Assembly: GCF_030272615.1 (NCBI RefSeq)
Contig: NC_081407.1
Location: 98,997,897 to 99,061,896, forward strand
Direction of reading: 5' to 3'
Length of the DNA stretch: 64,000 nucleotides
Source: Cryptomeria japonica
Taxonomy: Eukaryota > Streptophyta > Pinopsida > Cupressales > Cupressaceae
Position 1 is the first letter of the stretch. Each line of letters starts with the position of its first letter. Of this stretch, positions 23,419 to 35,138 are shown in pieces. The notes under the pieces are model-generated. The model was given only the letters and a program-made list of their open reading frames with translations. It ran no database searches and was not told where the DNA came from. The translations under genes and the position numbers were made by a program.

Positions 23419-24380
23419 GTTGAACTAATGCACCTCCAATTAAAGAGATCCAAGGGAAGAGTTGATACACAAGATATTGAGCTTTTCATGGATATCATGA
23501 TTGTCCTTTCACACAAGGATGGTAGAAATGCAGATTCTTCTGTTTTAGAAAGGCTAGCAGACAAACTGCAGCTATCAACAATTTCCGATTTAACAACAGA
23601 GTCAAGGGCAGTGAAAGATCTCTTGAAAGAAAGAGGTGGTGAGATGGGTGAAACTGCTGAACATATTATCTATCTTCTGAAAAAGATGAAAGGTATTCAG
23701 GAGATTGGGAGCCTGGAAGAAGATAAGTATGGTGTTGAATGTCTTGCTTTAGAGACTGCTTCCCCTACTGTTCCAGAAGATTTCTGTTGCCCAATTTCAT
23801 TAGAGTTGATGAAAGATCCTATTATTGTTGCTACAGGACAGACGTATGACCGATTATTTATTCAGAAATGGTTTGATTCAGGCCACAAAACATGCCCTAA
23901 GACTCAACAAGTCTTGCCTCACATAATTTTGACACCAAATTATGTGCTTCAAAGCTTGATTGCTCAATGGTGTGAAACTCATGGTGTTGAAGTACCAAGT
24001 AAAGCAGGTCCCAGTGGCTCCAGTGTATGCAATAACAGCTCTAATGTTTGTTTTGAAGATCAAAGAGGTATAGATATTTTGGTTCAGAAACTTTCTTGTA
24101 GAGAGACAGATGTGCAAAGAGCTGCTGCAGAAGAAATTCGATTACTTGCAAAGAGAAATTCAGATAACAGGATTTTAATTGTAGAGGCAGGAGCTATTCC
24201 ACACTTGGTGAAGTTGTTATCATCAACTGATGCGAAGATTCAGGAGCATGCCGTGACTGCACTTCTAAATTTATCTATTCATAGTAGTAACAAAGGATTG
24301 ATTGTTCAGGCAGGGGCTATCAGTTATGTAATAGAAGTCTTAAAGCATGGTAGTATGGAAAGCAAGTTCAAACGCCATGA
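23419..24380 (+). pseudogene. U-box/ARM E3 ubiquitin ligase fragment (SPL11/PUB13/PUB14 type), captured
   Basis: A 335-codon frame (23407-24414) resembles plant U-box ligases of the SPL11/PUB13/PUB14 group, which transfer ubiquitin in immunity and cell-death control. Residues of about 5-110 match the N-terminal UND region (VELMHLQLKRSKGRVDTQD, ERLADKLQLSTISDL). A U-box follows at about 120-190 (PEDFCCPISLELMKDPIIVA, GHKTCPKTQQ, LTPNYVLQSLIAQWCE). The first ARM repeats start at about 215 (AAEEIRLLAKRNSDNR, AGAIPHLVKLLSS, EHAVTALLNLSIH). It stops at VLKHGSMES in the second ARM region; the last codons belong to the element. The N-terminus and most ARM repeats are missing. No intron interrupts the piece. 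Whether it is translated is unknown. Confidence 0.85.
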
Positions 24381-24414
24381 AATGATTCAGAGGAGCGATT
24401 TTCAAATAGCATAA

Positions 24415-26320
24415 TCAGTAAGAGATAGCGAACCTGTGAAGAATGAAGGATGCAGGGAGAAAAGATCGCGCCCAGCAAGGAAACCAGGTTTGAATGCCCA
24501 GAAAATGCTCAAAAACACAGGAAAATTTCCACGGCGGCTCCATAAATAGGCTCGAAACTAGCAAAAACGCAGACAAAGAGCAGGCCGTAAGGAAAAACAG
24601 AGGCCCAGCACTCATTTCGGCACCCAGAATAGTGAAGAGACCGAGATTTTTTCCTTCTTTCCATGCCCAGTTCGAACCCTAGCGACGCCCAGATGCAGAG
24701 CGAAGTTTCCAGAAGTGTCGCATATCAAAAGTGAAGAGGCAAAATGAGTTTTTAGGGTTATGTTTCCCCTAAAATATCTTCATAAAAAATCATCTTTAAT
24801 TCCTTCGCATTTTTTTTTCCCTTCTCTTCTATGCCACGCAAGATGTATGGAGGCCACATGGTAGAGTTCGCCATGTCTTCTAAGTGATTTTAATCACTTT
24901 AAAGTTTTGCAAACTTTCTTGTTTCCTAAGTGATCTTATATCACTTAATGTCCCCACTTGCAAATTACTTAGCAAGTAATTTTAAAACTCAAAAATACGC
25001 CCTCCAATTAATGTAAGCAAACGTTTTAATAAAGTTTTCTTTTTATTATTATTTATCATTATCTGATCAGACATAGGTTTTATTTTATTTTTATTTTATA
25101 TTTAAAAATTAATAAAATATAATAAAAAATTTTATTTATTAAAGTGTAAATCAAACACTTTTATTAAATATATTTTTATTACATTTTATTATTTAATAAA
25201 TAAAAATAATAAAATTGTCTTATTAAGGTGATTTATTTATCACTTTAAATAAAACGATTCTATTATTTTTATATTATTAAAACCTTTAAATATAAATGAA
25301 AATAAAATCAAACAAATGTCTGACCAGATAATAATAAATTTTAAAAAAAAAATCACTTTATTAGATATTTTGTTTGGACAAAGGGAGGGATATTTTTGCA
25401 TTTATGAGGGCTTGCAAGCCTGTCAGAGACATTTTAGGGTCATTTATGATGCATTTATGAGGTTTTATGGTTGCAGAATGCATGACTTGACCTTTTGGCT
25501 CAGGTTTATCCCTTTTCAGATATTTTTGAGGCCCAAAAAGTAGGTTTTTTGAGTTTGCTCGACCTAAAATGAGGAGGTGGAGTCTTCTTGATAACTTTGG
25601 AAAAAGGCATATATACTGGGAGCCTTCATTTTGGTAAGGGTTTGGATTCATTCATCTTGGAGCAGACTGTAATTTTTTAGTTCTCTCTGCAGGAAGGGAT
25701 GTCTTTGTAACACATTTTCAGGAGTTATAAAGCTTGGTGATACCTGTTTGGCAAGGATAATAGCTTGGTTTACTTCTCTACTTCTCATCTTTCTCTGTTA
25801 TTGCATCTTCAGGGTTAGTCAGTTCTTTGGTGGTTGGCTTTTGCCCCCCTTAAAATTTACATTTCCTTTTGATGCCTTATGCAGAAACATATATACTACT
25901 TGCAGGTCATAAGCTGTGTTTTAGTGATTAATAGTCTTAGGTTGTGAAAAGGATTTTCCTCTTAGGACTGTGATTATCCAGCCTTCTTATGAAGCATTGA
26001 TGCAAAGATCATGGGTTGTTGGTTAGTGTAAAAGAGGTTTATTATCACTGTTGTACTGTGTGTCTTTTGCTTAGTTAGATTTCAAAAAATACCATCTGGT
26101 GCAATCACCTTAGATTTAATTTTTAGTTTTACATGTTCTCCTCCTTACTCTTTTCCCTTAAGAAATTGTTAGTTTAGGTGCAGAATCTGAAAAGAACCAG
26201 CTTACTCTGGAGGTTCACTCCATTTTTTAGGCAACCCACAGGCCTAGGAGGGTTCCCATGTGTCACAAGCCTGCTGAGTTGATAGCTTAGCAAACAGGGG
26301 TGCAGGTTCAAGTGATAACA
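24415..26320 (+). repeat. Long terminal module of Element X (copy A)
   Basis: About 1.9 kb shared, in inverted orientation, with 35139-37085 and 48533-50560, and in part with 1-452. It has a G/C-richer inner edge with repeated GCCCAG words, short hairpins built on AAGTGAT/ATCACTT, and an AT-rich inverted repeat (25055-25335). A conserved outer 450 bp ends in GATAACA. No coding domain was recognised. A 66-codon minus-strand frame (24415-24615) resembles one at 36871-37104 (+) in copy B and may be a first exon. Confidence 0.75.
25055..25335. repeat. AT-rich inverted repeat inside the long module (copy A)
   Basis: Arms 25055-25074 and 25316-25335 are near reverse complements (core ATGTCTGAYCAGATAAT). 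The interior is nearly all A/T and holds further nested inverted stretches such as AAGTGATAAAT with its complement. Copies B (arms 36131-36150 and 36400-36419) and C (arms 49524-49543 and 49804-49823) have the same layout with different arm sequence. Confidence 0.7.
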
Positions 26321-26345
26321 GGTATTTTATTCTATGTTGCATAAT
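26321..26345 (+). mobile_element. LTR-H copy 3, 3' end after the Element X insertion
   Basis: GGTATTTTATTCTATGTTGC continues the LTR broken at 20388; the same stretch reads uninterrupted, with GGGGTATTTTATTCTGTGTT, in LTR-H copy 5 near 62246-62265. This confirms the A insertion point and duplication. Confidence 0.7.
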
Positions 26346-29300
26346 GCATATAAACATATCAACATGTATGATTCCCAAGATCCACAATCTCCTAAGCTAG
26401 CTAGTTAACCATCCATTTTGAGCTATGATATTGCTAAATTGAAGATAAATTATTTAGTAAAATGGCTTCAGCATCCTCATCATCCACTACAGCATTGACT
26501 TCTTCTAGTTGTCGAAGACGAGATCCCAAACTTTTCACATGGTGACTCTGCCAATCATCTTGAACTTGAAAGGCTGAAACTTTAAAGAATTTTTTGCATT
26601 AACCATTGCTGCTTCAAATAGTGTATTCAAATTCTCCTAAATTTCCTTACATGATTTTGTCAAATCTATATGATGCATCTCAAAATCGAAGAGAGTAAGA
26701 CTGGTAATACTTTATTACGATCTATAGGAAGTTTCTCATTTCCATTTACTATTCCACATTGGTTCTTGTGTGTAAATTGCATTTAGATTTATACTTTCCA
26801 AGCGTGAAAGTTGAAAACATAATATTTATCCGTTGGAATTTCCATTTTCAAAAATTAAACAAACTACAAATGTCCTTCTAGCCTCGATGTAATATGGACT
26901 AGGGGTGGAGTTTTGATTTTGTTATGTGGGCCACATATGTGTGTCAATTGTAAAACCTTATGCTAATAATATTGAATGTAATTGCTATCCTTATCATGTA
27001 TTTGTAAATTTAACGCATTGATTTTGTTTAGACTAACCCGAACTAATGAATGGTTGAACTTGTGTGAAGTTTGTTATTGGTTGCAAGTACTCGGGGTGCA
27101 AGATGAAGTAGATTTTTCGGTTGCATTATGAAAAATAGACAAACGGAAACACCCTTTTAGTTGCTACACCTTGCCTATAAGTTTCGATAACCTAAAGTTC
27201 TTTTAACACTAATACCATAGACGTTTATTCTATCGATATTATTTAGTTGTTCCGATTATGTTTCAAGACATTGATATTCACCAAATTTAGTCCCTATTGA
27301 CAATAGGTAATGGATAACAATATTCCTGCAAAAGACAAATTAAACAAATTAAACAAATATATATTAAACACATACATAAATAATGGACAACAATATATAT
27401 AAAGATATAAATAAAAACATTTATAATTAATGAACCTTATGCATCATGTGGAAAGGAGGGTGCTAGCTAAATGAAATTCAAATCAATTGCCAAACAAATA
27501 AAGTTAAGCAAAAATAAGCCAAAGAACAAACAAAAGGAAGAAATGCGTTCACAAGAAAGGACAAGGGCAAAAATTGATTCTGGTGGCCAAGAGATCACCA
27601 AGGAAGTAAATGGGTAAGGCGTGGGCATGTAGGAAACGGTTAACCGTACCATTAAGAAGAATGGAAACCCTCAAACTCAACAGAAGATTGCAAGTTTTAA
27701 AGGAAAAGACATGGTGCCTAGCATTTATAAAATTGCTACAACCCCCAGTAATGGATTTCATTATTCATTTCTTCTTCAGGAAGGAAAACCATGAGGAACA
27801 AGAGCAAGAGAAGAAGAATTTGGAGTTGGTCAAGTAAGAGGGAGAGCAGAAAATAGGAAGCTAGGTCAGAGGGCATGACAACAACAAGGTGAAGTTGTTA
27901 TTTCAAGCTTTGGAAACCCCTCAAATGCCATTAGTCCAACTCATATCTCTTCGTCTAGTTGAATTTCTGATTTTCAATGTTGTGCAAGGGTTAGAAATTA
28001 TTTAACAGCAATTTAAAGTCTTTATTATGAGTGTTGGGTGGTGTGGCTTTGCACTTTTAACTTTAAAAAATCTTCAATCACCCCTTTTTTCACTATCTAT
28101 GAAATGCCATAGTCATAGTAACACTGATCTAAGTATTGTCATATGTAATACCAAGCTGAAATCCTTCATTTTGGATGCTCATCCTCTTTGTTCATTTATG
28201 CCTCTCAATTGGCCATCAAACAATAGCAGAAGTTGGGTTCCTTAGGTATTAGAGCACAGATTATGGCCTTAGGACCTAGGTGATGACACCTTCCTTGCAA
28301 TAATATGGCTACTTGGTGTTGGCAACCAAGGGTCGTAAAAGAAAAGGAAACAAGAAATCCACAGGAAAATTGAACCCCTAACAAATTGACTCAAAAGGAT
28401 CCAAGAAAATTGCGGCCATACCACCACAAATTAAAATAGAGATGATATCAAACACCATGCCTTTAGAAGAAACCATCAAATGACTCAAAATCCAAAAGGG
28501 AAACAAACTAGCCAAACTTTCAAAGAGTCAAGGGCCACCAAAGGAAATTTTGTGTCCAATAGCGAAGACAAAACCCTCAGCTATTAGAGACATCCCTTTC
28601 GGCTATAGATGCAATTCTCTTGCTCTCTCCAAAATAGCCATTCGGGAAGATAACTATGTCCATACTAGTATGACTATAACTATAGGTACCTTGGATGAGG
28701 AAGATCCCAAAGAGGAGAAAACTCCTACAATGTAATTGAACTGTGAGTGTGAGACAATTAGGTAGTATTAATTAATCATCATCATGTTATGTAAAAACTA
28801 CTAATTATGAATGAGAATTATGAGTATATATACATTGTGTCCTAATGGCATTGTGGATCTCATTGGAATGGTTATCTCCTATTGGTTGATTAATAGCCAT
28901 AACAACTCAAGAATGAATGGATTGAACACTTCATGTCATACAACACCAGAATGAGTAGTTGAACCATAGAGATGGTTGGGTTTGGGAACTACTTATTTCA
29001 AATTAGGATCTTCTCTTCCAGATATAGTGCTAAGTCGATTACAGGTGCTAAATTTTACACCAATGGATGGAGTAACGCCCCTATGAGGGCTTATAAGGGT
29101 TGTATACTTCTATTATGCAAGCTACCCTTCTCCATCTAAGTGATCATCGATGGTTAGATCTTATGACCTGTTCAAAGATAAGTTTATCCATTCTTGAGAT
29201 TGACAATAGTAGAGAAGCATATTATGTTGACAGATTGTTACTCATACCACTTAGTAGAACGGATTCTTCCAAGAGGATGTCTGCCTTGGGGACAACAACA

Positions 29301-30869
29301 CATTGTCGATGGATGTCCTTGGTTGCTTAGTCATCTAATGGACTGCAAGAAAGAGAATTTCTAATGAAGCATAAGCAGGTAACACATCAATCCCACTTTG
29401 AAGCATTGAGATGGTATAGCTTGATATGGAATTGATATCTTAGTTTACCAATGGTAGGAGCACCTTGGGTTATTGGTCTTTCGGACGTTATCCCTATGCA
29501 TTGCAAGAAAAACTAAATGTCCACTCTCACCACAGGCCACAAAATCCATTTGGAGGGGTAGATAGGGATTATATCCACATTGAAGGGTTCGTATTGCACC
29601 CCAAGGTGAACCATGGAAGATTAAATAAAAGGAGTCTACATGATCATGCTAGCACTTATGGTATGCTTTAGGTATCATTGACCATTAACCCTCCATTGGT
29701 CATCATGATGTAATCAAATTGTAATATTGTAGATAACATGGGGTATATATGAACAATGAGAATTTACATAAATACTTTGTATTGCTGCCACTGAATGAAA
29801 GTTACTCATTATGTTATCATGATTTGACAGAATCATGTTAAAAAGAAATGTGTGTAATTTCTAGTCTTGTCTAGGGTTGTTGGCGCAGTTCTAAGTGATT
29901 TTTGATGGTTGTGTTATTATTGGCAACCATCAATACACGGTCCTCCTCATTCTACACTTTGATGTAAAAAGCACTACCAAGAAAAAACTCAATCACGATT
30001 CTTCTACAATCACTTGGTATCCATGGGTATGCATTATATATATTGCAATTGGTGGTGTAATAGTTTAGTGCGGTAAATAATATCTGCACCAAACCATTTG
30101 GAAATGCAGAATGGCCCAAAATAAGGTTCCAGTGCAACAAGAGTCTAGGTTTGTGGAATCCAAGAACAACAAAAAATGGCAAATAAGCCAATATCCCATT
30201 TCAAAGATGTGTAAAAGTGATGAGACCATTTTTTAGTAAAAACATCCTACTTTTTGTGAAACTTAGTTGCTCACAGTCAAATAGATTTGATAACTATATG
30301 GCATGCTTATATATTATCTTAGAAGTATCAAAATATCAAGTAACCATTTCTAGTTTTTAGATCATATTAAAAATGTCTATTATTGATAGCCAATCCCTGT
30401 GCATTACTCCATTACTAAAACACATTATGTCATCCCGAAAGTTTCTATTCACACTCAACTTTGCTATCCAAAATTATTTTGATCATATCCTAATCAAGGT
30501 GCAGAAATTATGGATCAGAAAAATAACAAGAAGATTCCTAGGTTCTGTGTCATAAGCATTTTGCTAGACATTGAGCCAAATTTTGGTCCATTTCAAGAGA
30601 CACATTACAAATTAAAAAATATGCCTTATGGCAAAGACTCGAGTAATGTCATCCAACAAGATAGAACTCCACTTTAATATTTTCATGTGTGAACTTCATT
30701 CCTTATATCCTTAAATAGCAGGAAACAACAGTCTTCACAATATAGCCAAAATATAATACCAGCAACCAAAAAACATTAGGTAACATTAACACCTTCAGAA
30801 AGCTTCTCTATTACAAAATTCCCATTTAACTAATATATGATGTTGTAGAATTGGGAGTTTTCAAGTTTC
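26346..30869. other. Intronic sequence with no recognised gene
   Basis: Several open frames of 60-80 codons exist (for example 27610-27837 and 28550-28735) but none has a recognisable domain, paired splice sites or a relative elsewhere in the window. The stretch may be old, decayed transposon sequence. 29100-29830 likewise shows nothing I can name. Confidence 0.4.
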
Positions 30870-31527
30870 CTTAAGCGCTACATCAGGATAAATTACTGGA
30901 TCTTTCATGCCATGTTTTTTGATCTCCAAGATTTGTCGTCCTATGGAAGTATAAACTTCATCAGGATGAAATTGATCCCTATTTAAGTTTATGGAAGAGT
31001 CTGCCTCTCCTAGAGCTCTAACTGCATTGGCTTGTTGTGAATCAAAATATTGACGGGGATCCTGAAATAAGCAATCCAGTTATAAGTTTAAGAGGCAGCT
31101 ACCAGTCATACTGCAACAGTCACATTGAAAACAAGATAAGTTACAACAATTCACCTCTATGTAGAGTGGAACAAATGGAAGGCCACGAGGGCCCTGTAAG
31201 TCATCAATTTCAGTCATTTTGTTAAGACTATCCAGACGTCTTTGCTCAGTTCCTTGATCTACTGTTTCAGCTGTTATTTCAGCTGCAGAGAGAACATACA
31301 ACCTAATGTAAGAAAGAAAAGCCTTGTGTAAAAAGCCAAAATCATTAACAATCTCATTTTCCTTTGTTCTATACAAGAAAGCATGAAAAGGAGAACCCAA
31401 ATAAATTTCCAATTATGTACTCAAATTACAAAAGGACAGTAAAAACAAATACAAAATACATCATCCTCACCTTGCTTTGTTCTTTTAAGTGCCTCAGCTA
31501 CTGTCCTTGTATCTCCTAGCTCAGAAT
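30870..31527 (-). pseudogene. TFB1: TFB1-like (TFIIH p62 subunit), three consecutive exons
   Basis: Minus-strand exons at 31471-31527 (LGDTRTVAEALKRTKQ), 31155-31282 (MTEIDDLQGPRGLPFVPLYI) and 30870-31061 (DPRQYFDSQQANAVRALGEA to DVALK). Exons are 57, 128 and 192 bp, introns 188 and 93 bp. Acceptors TTTTAG, CTGCAG and TTTCAG and donors GTGAGG and GTGAAT agree, and reading phases join cleanly. The product matches the region after the BSD domains of plant TFB1, the p62 core subunit of nuclear TFIIH. The 5' splice site of the third exon is GA where GT is needed, so reading on gives ET and stop. With the stop in the exon at 12832 this points to a pseudogene. N-terminal exons (PH, BSD domains) were not found. 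Confidence 0.8.
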
Positions 31528-32131
31528 CTAAAATTGTAAATAAATAGAAATTGTTATATTTAGTGAAATAATGATTGTCAAGAATTTTTGAGATAATGAA
31601 AGATATTATCTAGTAACATAAGACAATTATGCCTAACCCAATGTTGGTGAGCAAAACTGCAACATTCCAAAATATTAAAATAACATGCCACTAGAAAAAG
31701 ATTCGATCCTGTCCTGGGATGTAAAATTAGGTAGAGTTATCCAAAAAGAATCTGAACATATTTTGGTTTTTATGCTACAGCACACAACATTTCAGGTTGA
31801 ATAAATACAGTGTCCCAATGAAATAAATGATTCAGAATTATTGCATTCCAAGCACAAAGATTAGAATCGTGGAAGTGTGCATTTGGTAACAAAGAACATT
31901 GTAGTGTAGGATCTGAAACAATATAATAAACAATTATCTTTGGAAATCAACAAGCATTAGTAAAAAAAAGCTTAACTTGCCTGCGTTGTTGAGTTATAAA
32001 CAAGAAGATATCAATTAGTTCCAAGGTAAAAACATGTAAGAAGTTGAAACACAATAATTAAAAACTGGGTGGCCAGCCTTTCAATAATCTAATCTGTCAG
32101 AAAAAAATAATGTTTAATAAATGGGTGTGAT
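31528..32131. other. Intronic sequence upstream of the TFB1-like exons
   Basis: No exon for the preceding part of TFB1 could be found. The stretch is AT-rich and ends at the target duplication (ATGGGTGTGAT, 32121-32131) of the next element. Confidence 0.4.
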
Positions 32132-32983
32132 CATAGTTGGACTACTTGCGACTCGGCTCAACTCGCCAAGTCCCTGAGAAAAAAACTCGGCAAAAACTCG
32201 GAAAAACTCGGCAACATAAAAACACGCTTAATTTTAATAAAAAATGCATTTTTTTTGCAAAATTTAATGAGAAGATGCATCCAATGAGTCAATAAATGAT
32301 AACACAAAAGAAACAAGCTGATTCTAGATATATTTAAATGCAAAGTGTCTACAAAATCACATCCTCATGAGAAATGTTGATGGCTGGAAGCAAAATAGTA
32401 AATAGTTTTTGTAAAACCAAAAGTAAATACATCATTACAAATTACAATTACAACTTCCTCTTCCCAGCTCTAGCTAAAACTAGTTTCAAACTTTCATCAT
32501 ATTTGAAATTTCATCATTCATACTCATAGTTTCAAACTTTCAACTCTAAAATGTATAATACCAAGATTTCTTCAATGCTAATTAGTTGTTACATGGAGCC
32601 TAATCAGACTCGAAGGTTAAATTTTCCCTACTTCCATCAGCGCGGTTTCCCCCTATATTTTTCGACGGGGGTTTGGGGGCAGTGCCCCCAAGTTGGGGTC
32701 AAGGTGAAAGACATATTGAAATGCCACTTATACTTAAATGTTATATTTCATGTGAATATTCTAATGAAGAGAATGAAACTGACCTGAAAAAACAAAAATT
32801 GATAATTTGTTCACATGTTTGGGCCTCTTTTTTTAGTCTAGCCGAATTTTTAAAAGAAACTCGCCGAGTTTTTGCAAAAAACTCGGCGAGTTTTTGCCTC
32901 AAGTTAAAGTCGTAAAAACTCGCAGAGCTCAAAAACTCGGCGAATTTTTGAAACTCGCCGAGTACTCTGCGAGTGTGCCATCT
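32132..32983. mobile_element. Non-autonomous TIR element with CTCGGCGAG arrays (Mutator-like)
   Basis: 852 bp flanked by an 11-bp direct duplication ATGGGTGTGAT (32121-32131 and 32984-32994). Both ends hold arrays of AACTCGGC and CTCGCCGAGTTTTTG in inverted orientation (32148-32215 and 32835-32970). The interior holds a G/C-rich block with GGGGGCAGTGCCCCC near 32670. A 9-11 bp duplication with long, repetitive termini fits Mutator-like elements, but the outermost bases do not match each other well, and no transposase is present. Confidence 0.65.
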
Positions 32984-32994
32984 ATGGGTGTGAT

Positions 32995-33101
32995 GAATAA
33001 GTGCAAGAGGAGGTGCATAATCAAGCAGGAGCCAAAAGTAAAGATTGATGGGAACAAATTGATTAAAGATGTGAAGAGCATCATGGCCTATGTATGGAAG
33101 A
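32995..33101. other. Short spacer between TIR element and gypsy remnant
   Basis: About 100 bases continuing the sequence interrupted by the TIR element. No feature was recognised. Confidence 0.3.
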
Positions 33102-34835
33102 TCAGACAATGATGATGAAGTATAGTCTCCTAGATTGCGATGCAAAGGAAAATCTTTGAGCAAAATGCCTAAAAACGGTTGGGGGCCAAATGGTCAGCTT
33201 GCCAAGACTTCTCCAACTGTCTTCTAGAAGTATGTTCGTGCCAAACCCACCATCAACAATTGTATTGGTGAGATTCCTTTCAAGGATCTCCATATTCACC
33301 ACCGTTGGCCTCCTTGCTCTATTAACGGTCACTAACATTGGATCAATCACATGGTTACCCAATAGTGGAGATTTGGTTATTCGATATTCATACTCATCAA
33401 ATTCCAATTGGGTCATTGCATGTACCGTCCAATTCTCCCCTGATACAATAGTATTTTGAAGCTCAAAAGTACTTTGTAACAAAACCACTACTTTAACTAG
33501 TACAATATTTTGAAGTACTTGCCTTGTAATATTTTTCTTGGATTGCAATTGATTTGTTACTATACTTGCGTTTGCATTTGAATGGTAGTGTTTGGTATCC
33601 AAATCATTCTCCACTTCGAACCTTGATTCACAAAGCCAATCTTATTTTGTACGTGGGTCTAAATACATAGCCTTCTTTGCTTGGGCACGAGTGATAGTTG
33701 GTACTTAATTTTGCATATCAATGTTAATTAGGTTAATGCTAGCCTTTTGGTTTGAACATCCAATGTCTTCATGGTCTCCAAGTCTACACCATTTGCAAAA
33801 TTATTGCACTTTGTCCTACTTGTCTTAGTATTCTCTCACAAAGTGTCCCCATTCACTACATTGTCGACATTGTATGATACAACATCCTTTGGGGTCTATA
33901 TTTTACTTCAACTTCCTCTTTAATTTCGATAATCATCTGGGGATATATTTTGTTGCTTTAATGGAGTATACTTCTCTCCCTACGTAAAGAGTACTTGTGT
34001 ACTCCTAGTCTTCAAATTGCATGGACACTCCAATATTGAATGACCCATAACTTGACAAATCTCACAAAACATCTTTCACAAATGATTATCTTTTGTGTGC
34101 CCCTCAATTTTGCCCTCAATACACCAAAGTCCATTACTTTTTGTGTTGGTTTCCTTCTTCACTATCAATTCTTTCATCATTTAGGGAATGTCCCTTTGGA
34201 GTGCTTGTACCATTCCCAATTCATTGTCACTATTGTCATCCAAACTTTCATCTTTCCCTATTTTTCTTTCACTATGCAAGGACATTATATCTTCACTTTC
34301 TATGTCCATTGCCCAACTATAAGCTTCAAAATAGGACAAGGGTGGTACTACCTTCATCTTTTTTCTTAATGATGGAAGTATATCTTCAATGAACCACCAC
34401 TTAGATCATTAGCCAGTTCTATTTCCAATTTTACCAGCAATTCTTTAAGTCTATGATGATAAGCTCGTAGTTTTTCGTGCTTACCATGTTTTGTATTGTA
34501 AATTTCTGCTACTATTTCCTTATCATCACGAAGTAATTTAAACTCTTCTTTGAAGGCCTTCTTTAATCTCTCCCATGCATTTCGGTATGCTTGGTCAATT
34601 TTCGTGTACCACTCAAATGCTACACCTCGCACTATGGCTGGAAAAGATCATAGCCATATTGTTTTATCATCTTGCCCCATTTGTTGTCCAGATTGTTTCA
34701 CAAGTCTTACAGTGCCTAACAAGATCCTCAGATCCATTGCCTATAAACTTGGACAAATTTAGCTTTTCTCCACCAGGTCTTACCGTGATTTTATTTATAT
34801 GCAACCTATTGGTGTCTGTTTTATCATCTACCCAA
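33102..34835 (-). mobile_element. Ty3/gypsy internal region: gag and protease remnant
   Basis: On the minus strand, just past the 3' end of LTR-H copy 4, a broken gag can be read. FIGNGSEDLVRHCKTCETIW comes first, then after frame breaks KKAFKEEFKLLRDDKEIVAE and HRLKELLVKLEIELA in an 88-codon frame (34366-34632). A 170-codon frame (33102-33614) ends in a retropepsin-like stretch NTIVDGGFGTNIL followed by SWRSLGKLTIWPPT; the usual Ser of DGGSG is Phe here. RT, RNase H and integrase are absent. This location identifies LTR-H as a Ty3/gypsy LTR. The element is non-functional. Confidence 0.75.
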
Positions 34836-35138
34836 CATTAGAATAGGATACCCGAAGGTATTCTATCCTCTCCTGAAAAATCACTACTGATTCCAAGGTC
34901 TATATGTGCGAACAAGCGACTTTAGTGGAATAGCTTCTTGGGTAGTGTATGCTGGAAATTTCAAGGGGGACTTACGTTTAACAACTGTCTTGAACTACTG
35001 GACTTATATGGATTTAGCAATTTTAGGCTCTTCTTTTTTTTTTTTGGATTTTCTGGGATTTAGACTTTCGAAAAGAAAGGAGAAAAGGGATAGGGTTCAA
35101 GAAGGCTAATCTAATCCTAGGAACTCCAGAGATGGTAT
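34836..35138 (-). mobile_element. LTR-H copy 4, 3' part (split by Element X copy B)
   Basis: The minus-strand LTR broken by copy B resumes here after the duplicated GGTAT (35134-35138). It ends near 34836 in a GAGAGGATAGAATACC-like stretch shared with the ends of the other copies. The gag region begins immediately after. Confidence 0.6.

Larger units (their letters stand above)
20389..26320 (+). mobile_element. Element X copy A, complete, with captured host-gene fragments
   Basis: 5,932 bp flanked by GGTAT on both sides (20384-20388 and 26321-26325). It starts TGTTACC and ends GATAACA, whose complement is TGTTATC. Order: short terminal module (20389 to about 21480, including a stretch of varying presence), prolyl oligopeptidase fragment, two beta-galactosidase fragments, U-box/ARM fragment, long terminal module (about 24415-26320). 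The two modules are unrelated, so this is not a normal LTR retrotransposon. A 5-bp duplication does not fit Helitron, hAT, Mutator, CACTA or PIF elements. No transposase, integrase or RT is encoded. All captured pieces read left to right. It is inserted in LTR-H copy 3, inside the TFB1 intron. Confidence 0.85.
13186..30869 (-). other. 17.7 kb intron of the TFB1-like gene, filled with transposons
   Basis: The exon ending in codons for DVALK (30870) is followed in plant TFB1 proteins by VLN, which is exactly how the exon at 13185 begins, in matching phase 0. The gap between them is therefore read as one intron of 17,684 bases. It holds a gypsy remnant, LTR-H copy 3 and Element X copy A. The 5' splice site reads GA (30868-30869) instead of GT; the 3' site is a normal AG. 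The other three introns seen are 93, 162 and 188 bp, so this one grew by insertion. Confidence 0.65.

Noticed and set aside
22055-24414. Genuine beta-galactosidase and U-box genes
   Set aside because: Both lack their N-terminal halves, have no introns, are joined out of frame and lie inside a bounded mobile unit.
20389-26320. Reading copy A as an LTR retrotransposon with LTRs at 20389-21165 and 24415-26320
   Set aside because: The two ends are unrelated in sequence apart from the terminal TGTTAYC, and the same unlike pair bounds copies B and C.
20389-26320. Helitron capture
   Set aside because: Helitrons insert without target duplication and end in CTRR with a hairpin; here there are perfect 5-bp duplications and TG...CA ends.
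33190-33459. 89-codon plus-strand frame
   Set aside because: It is antisense to the gypsy protease region.
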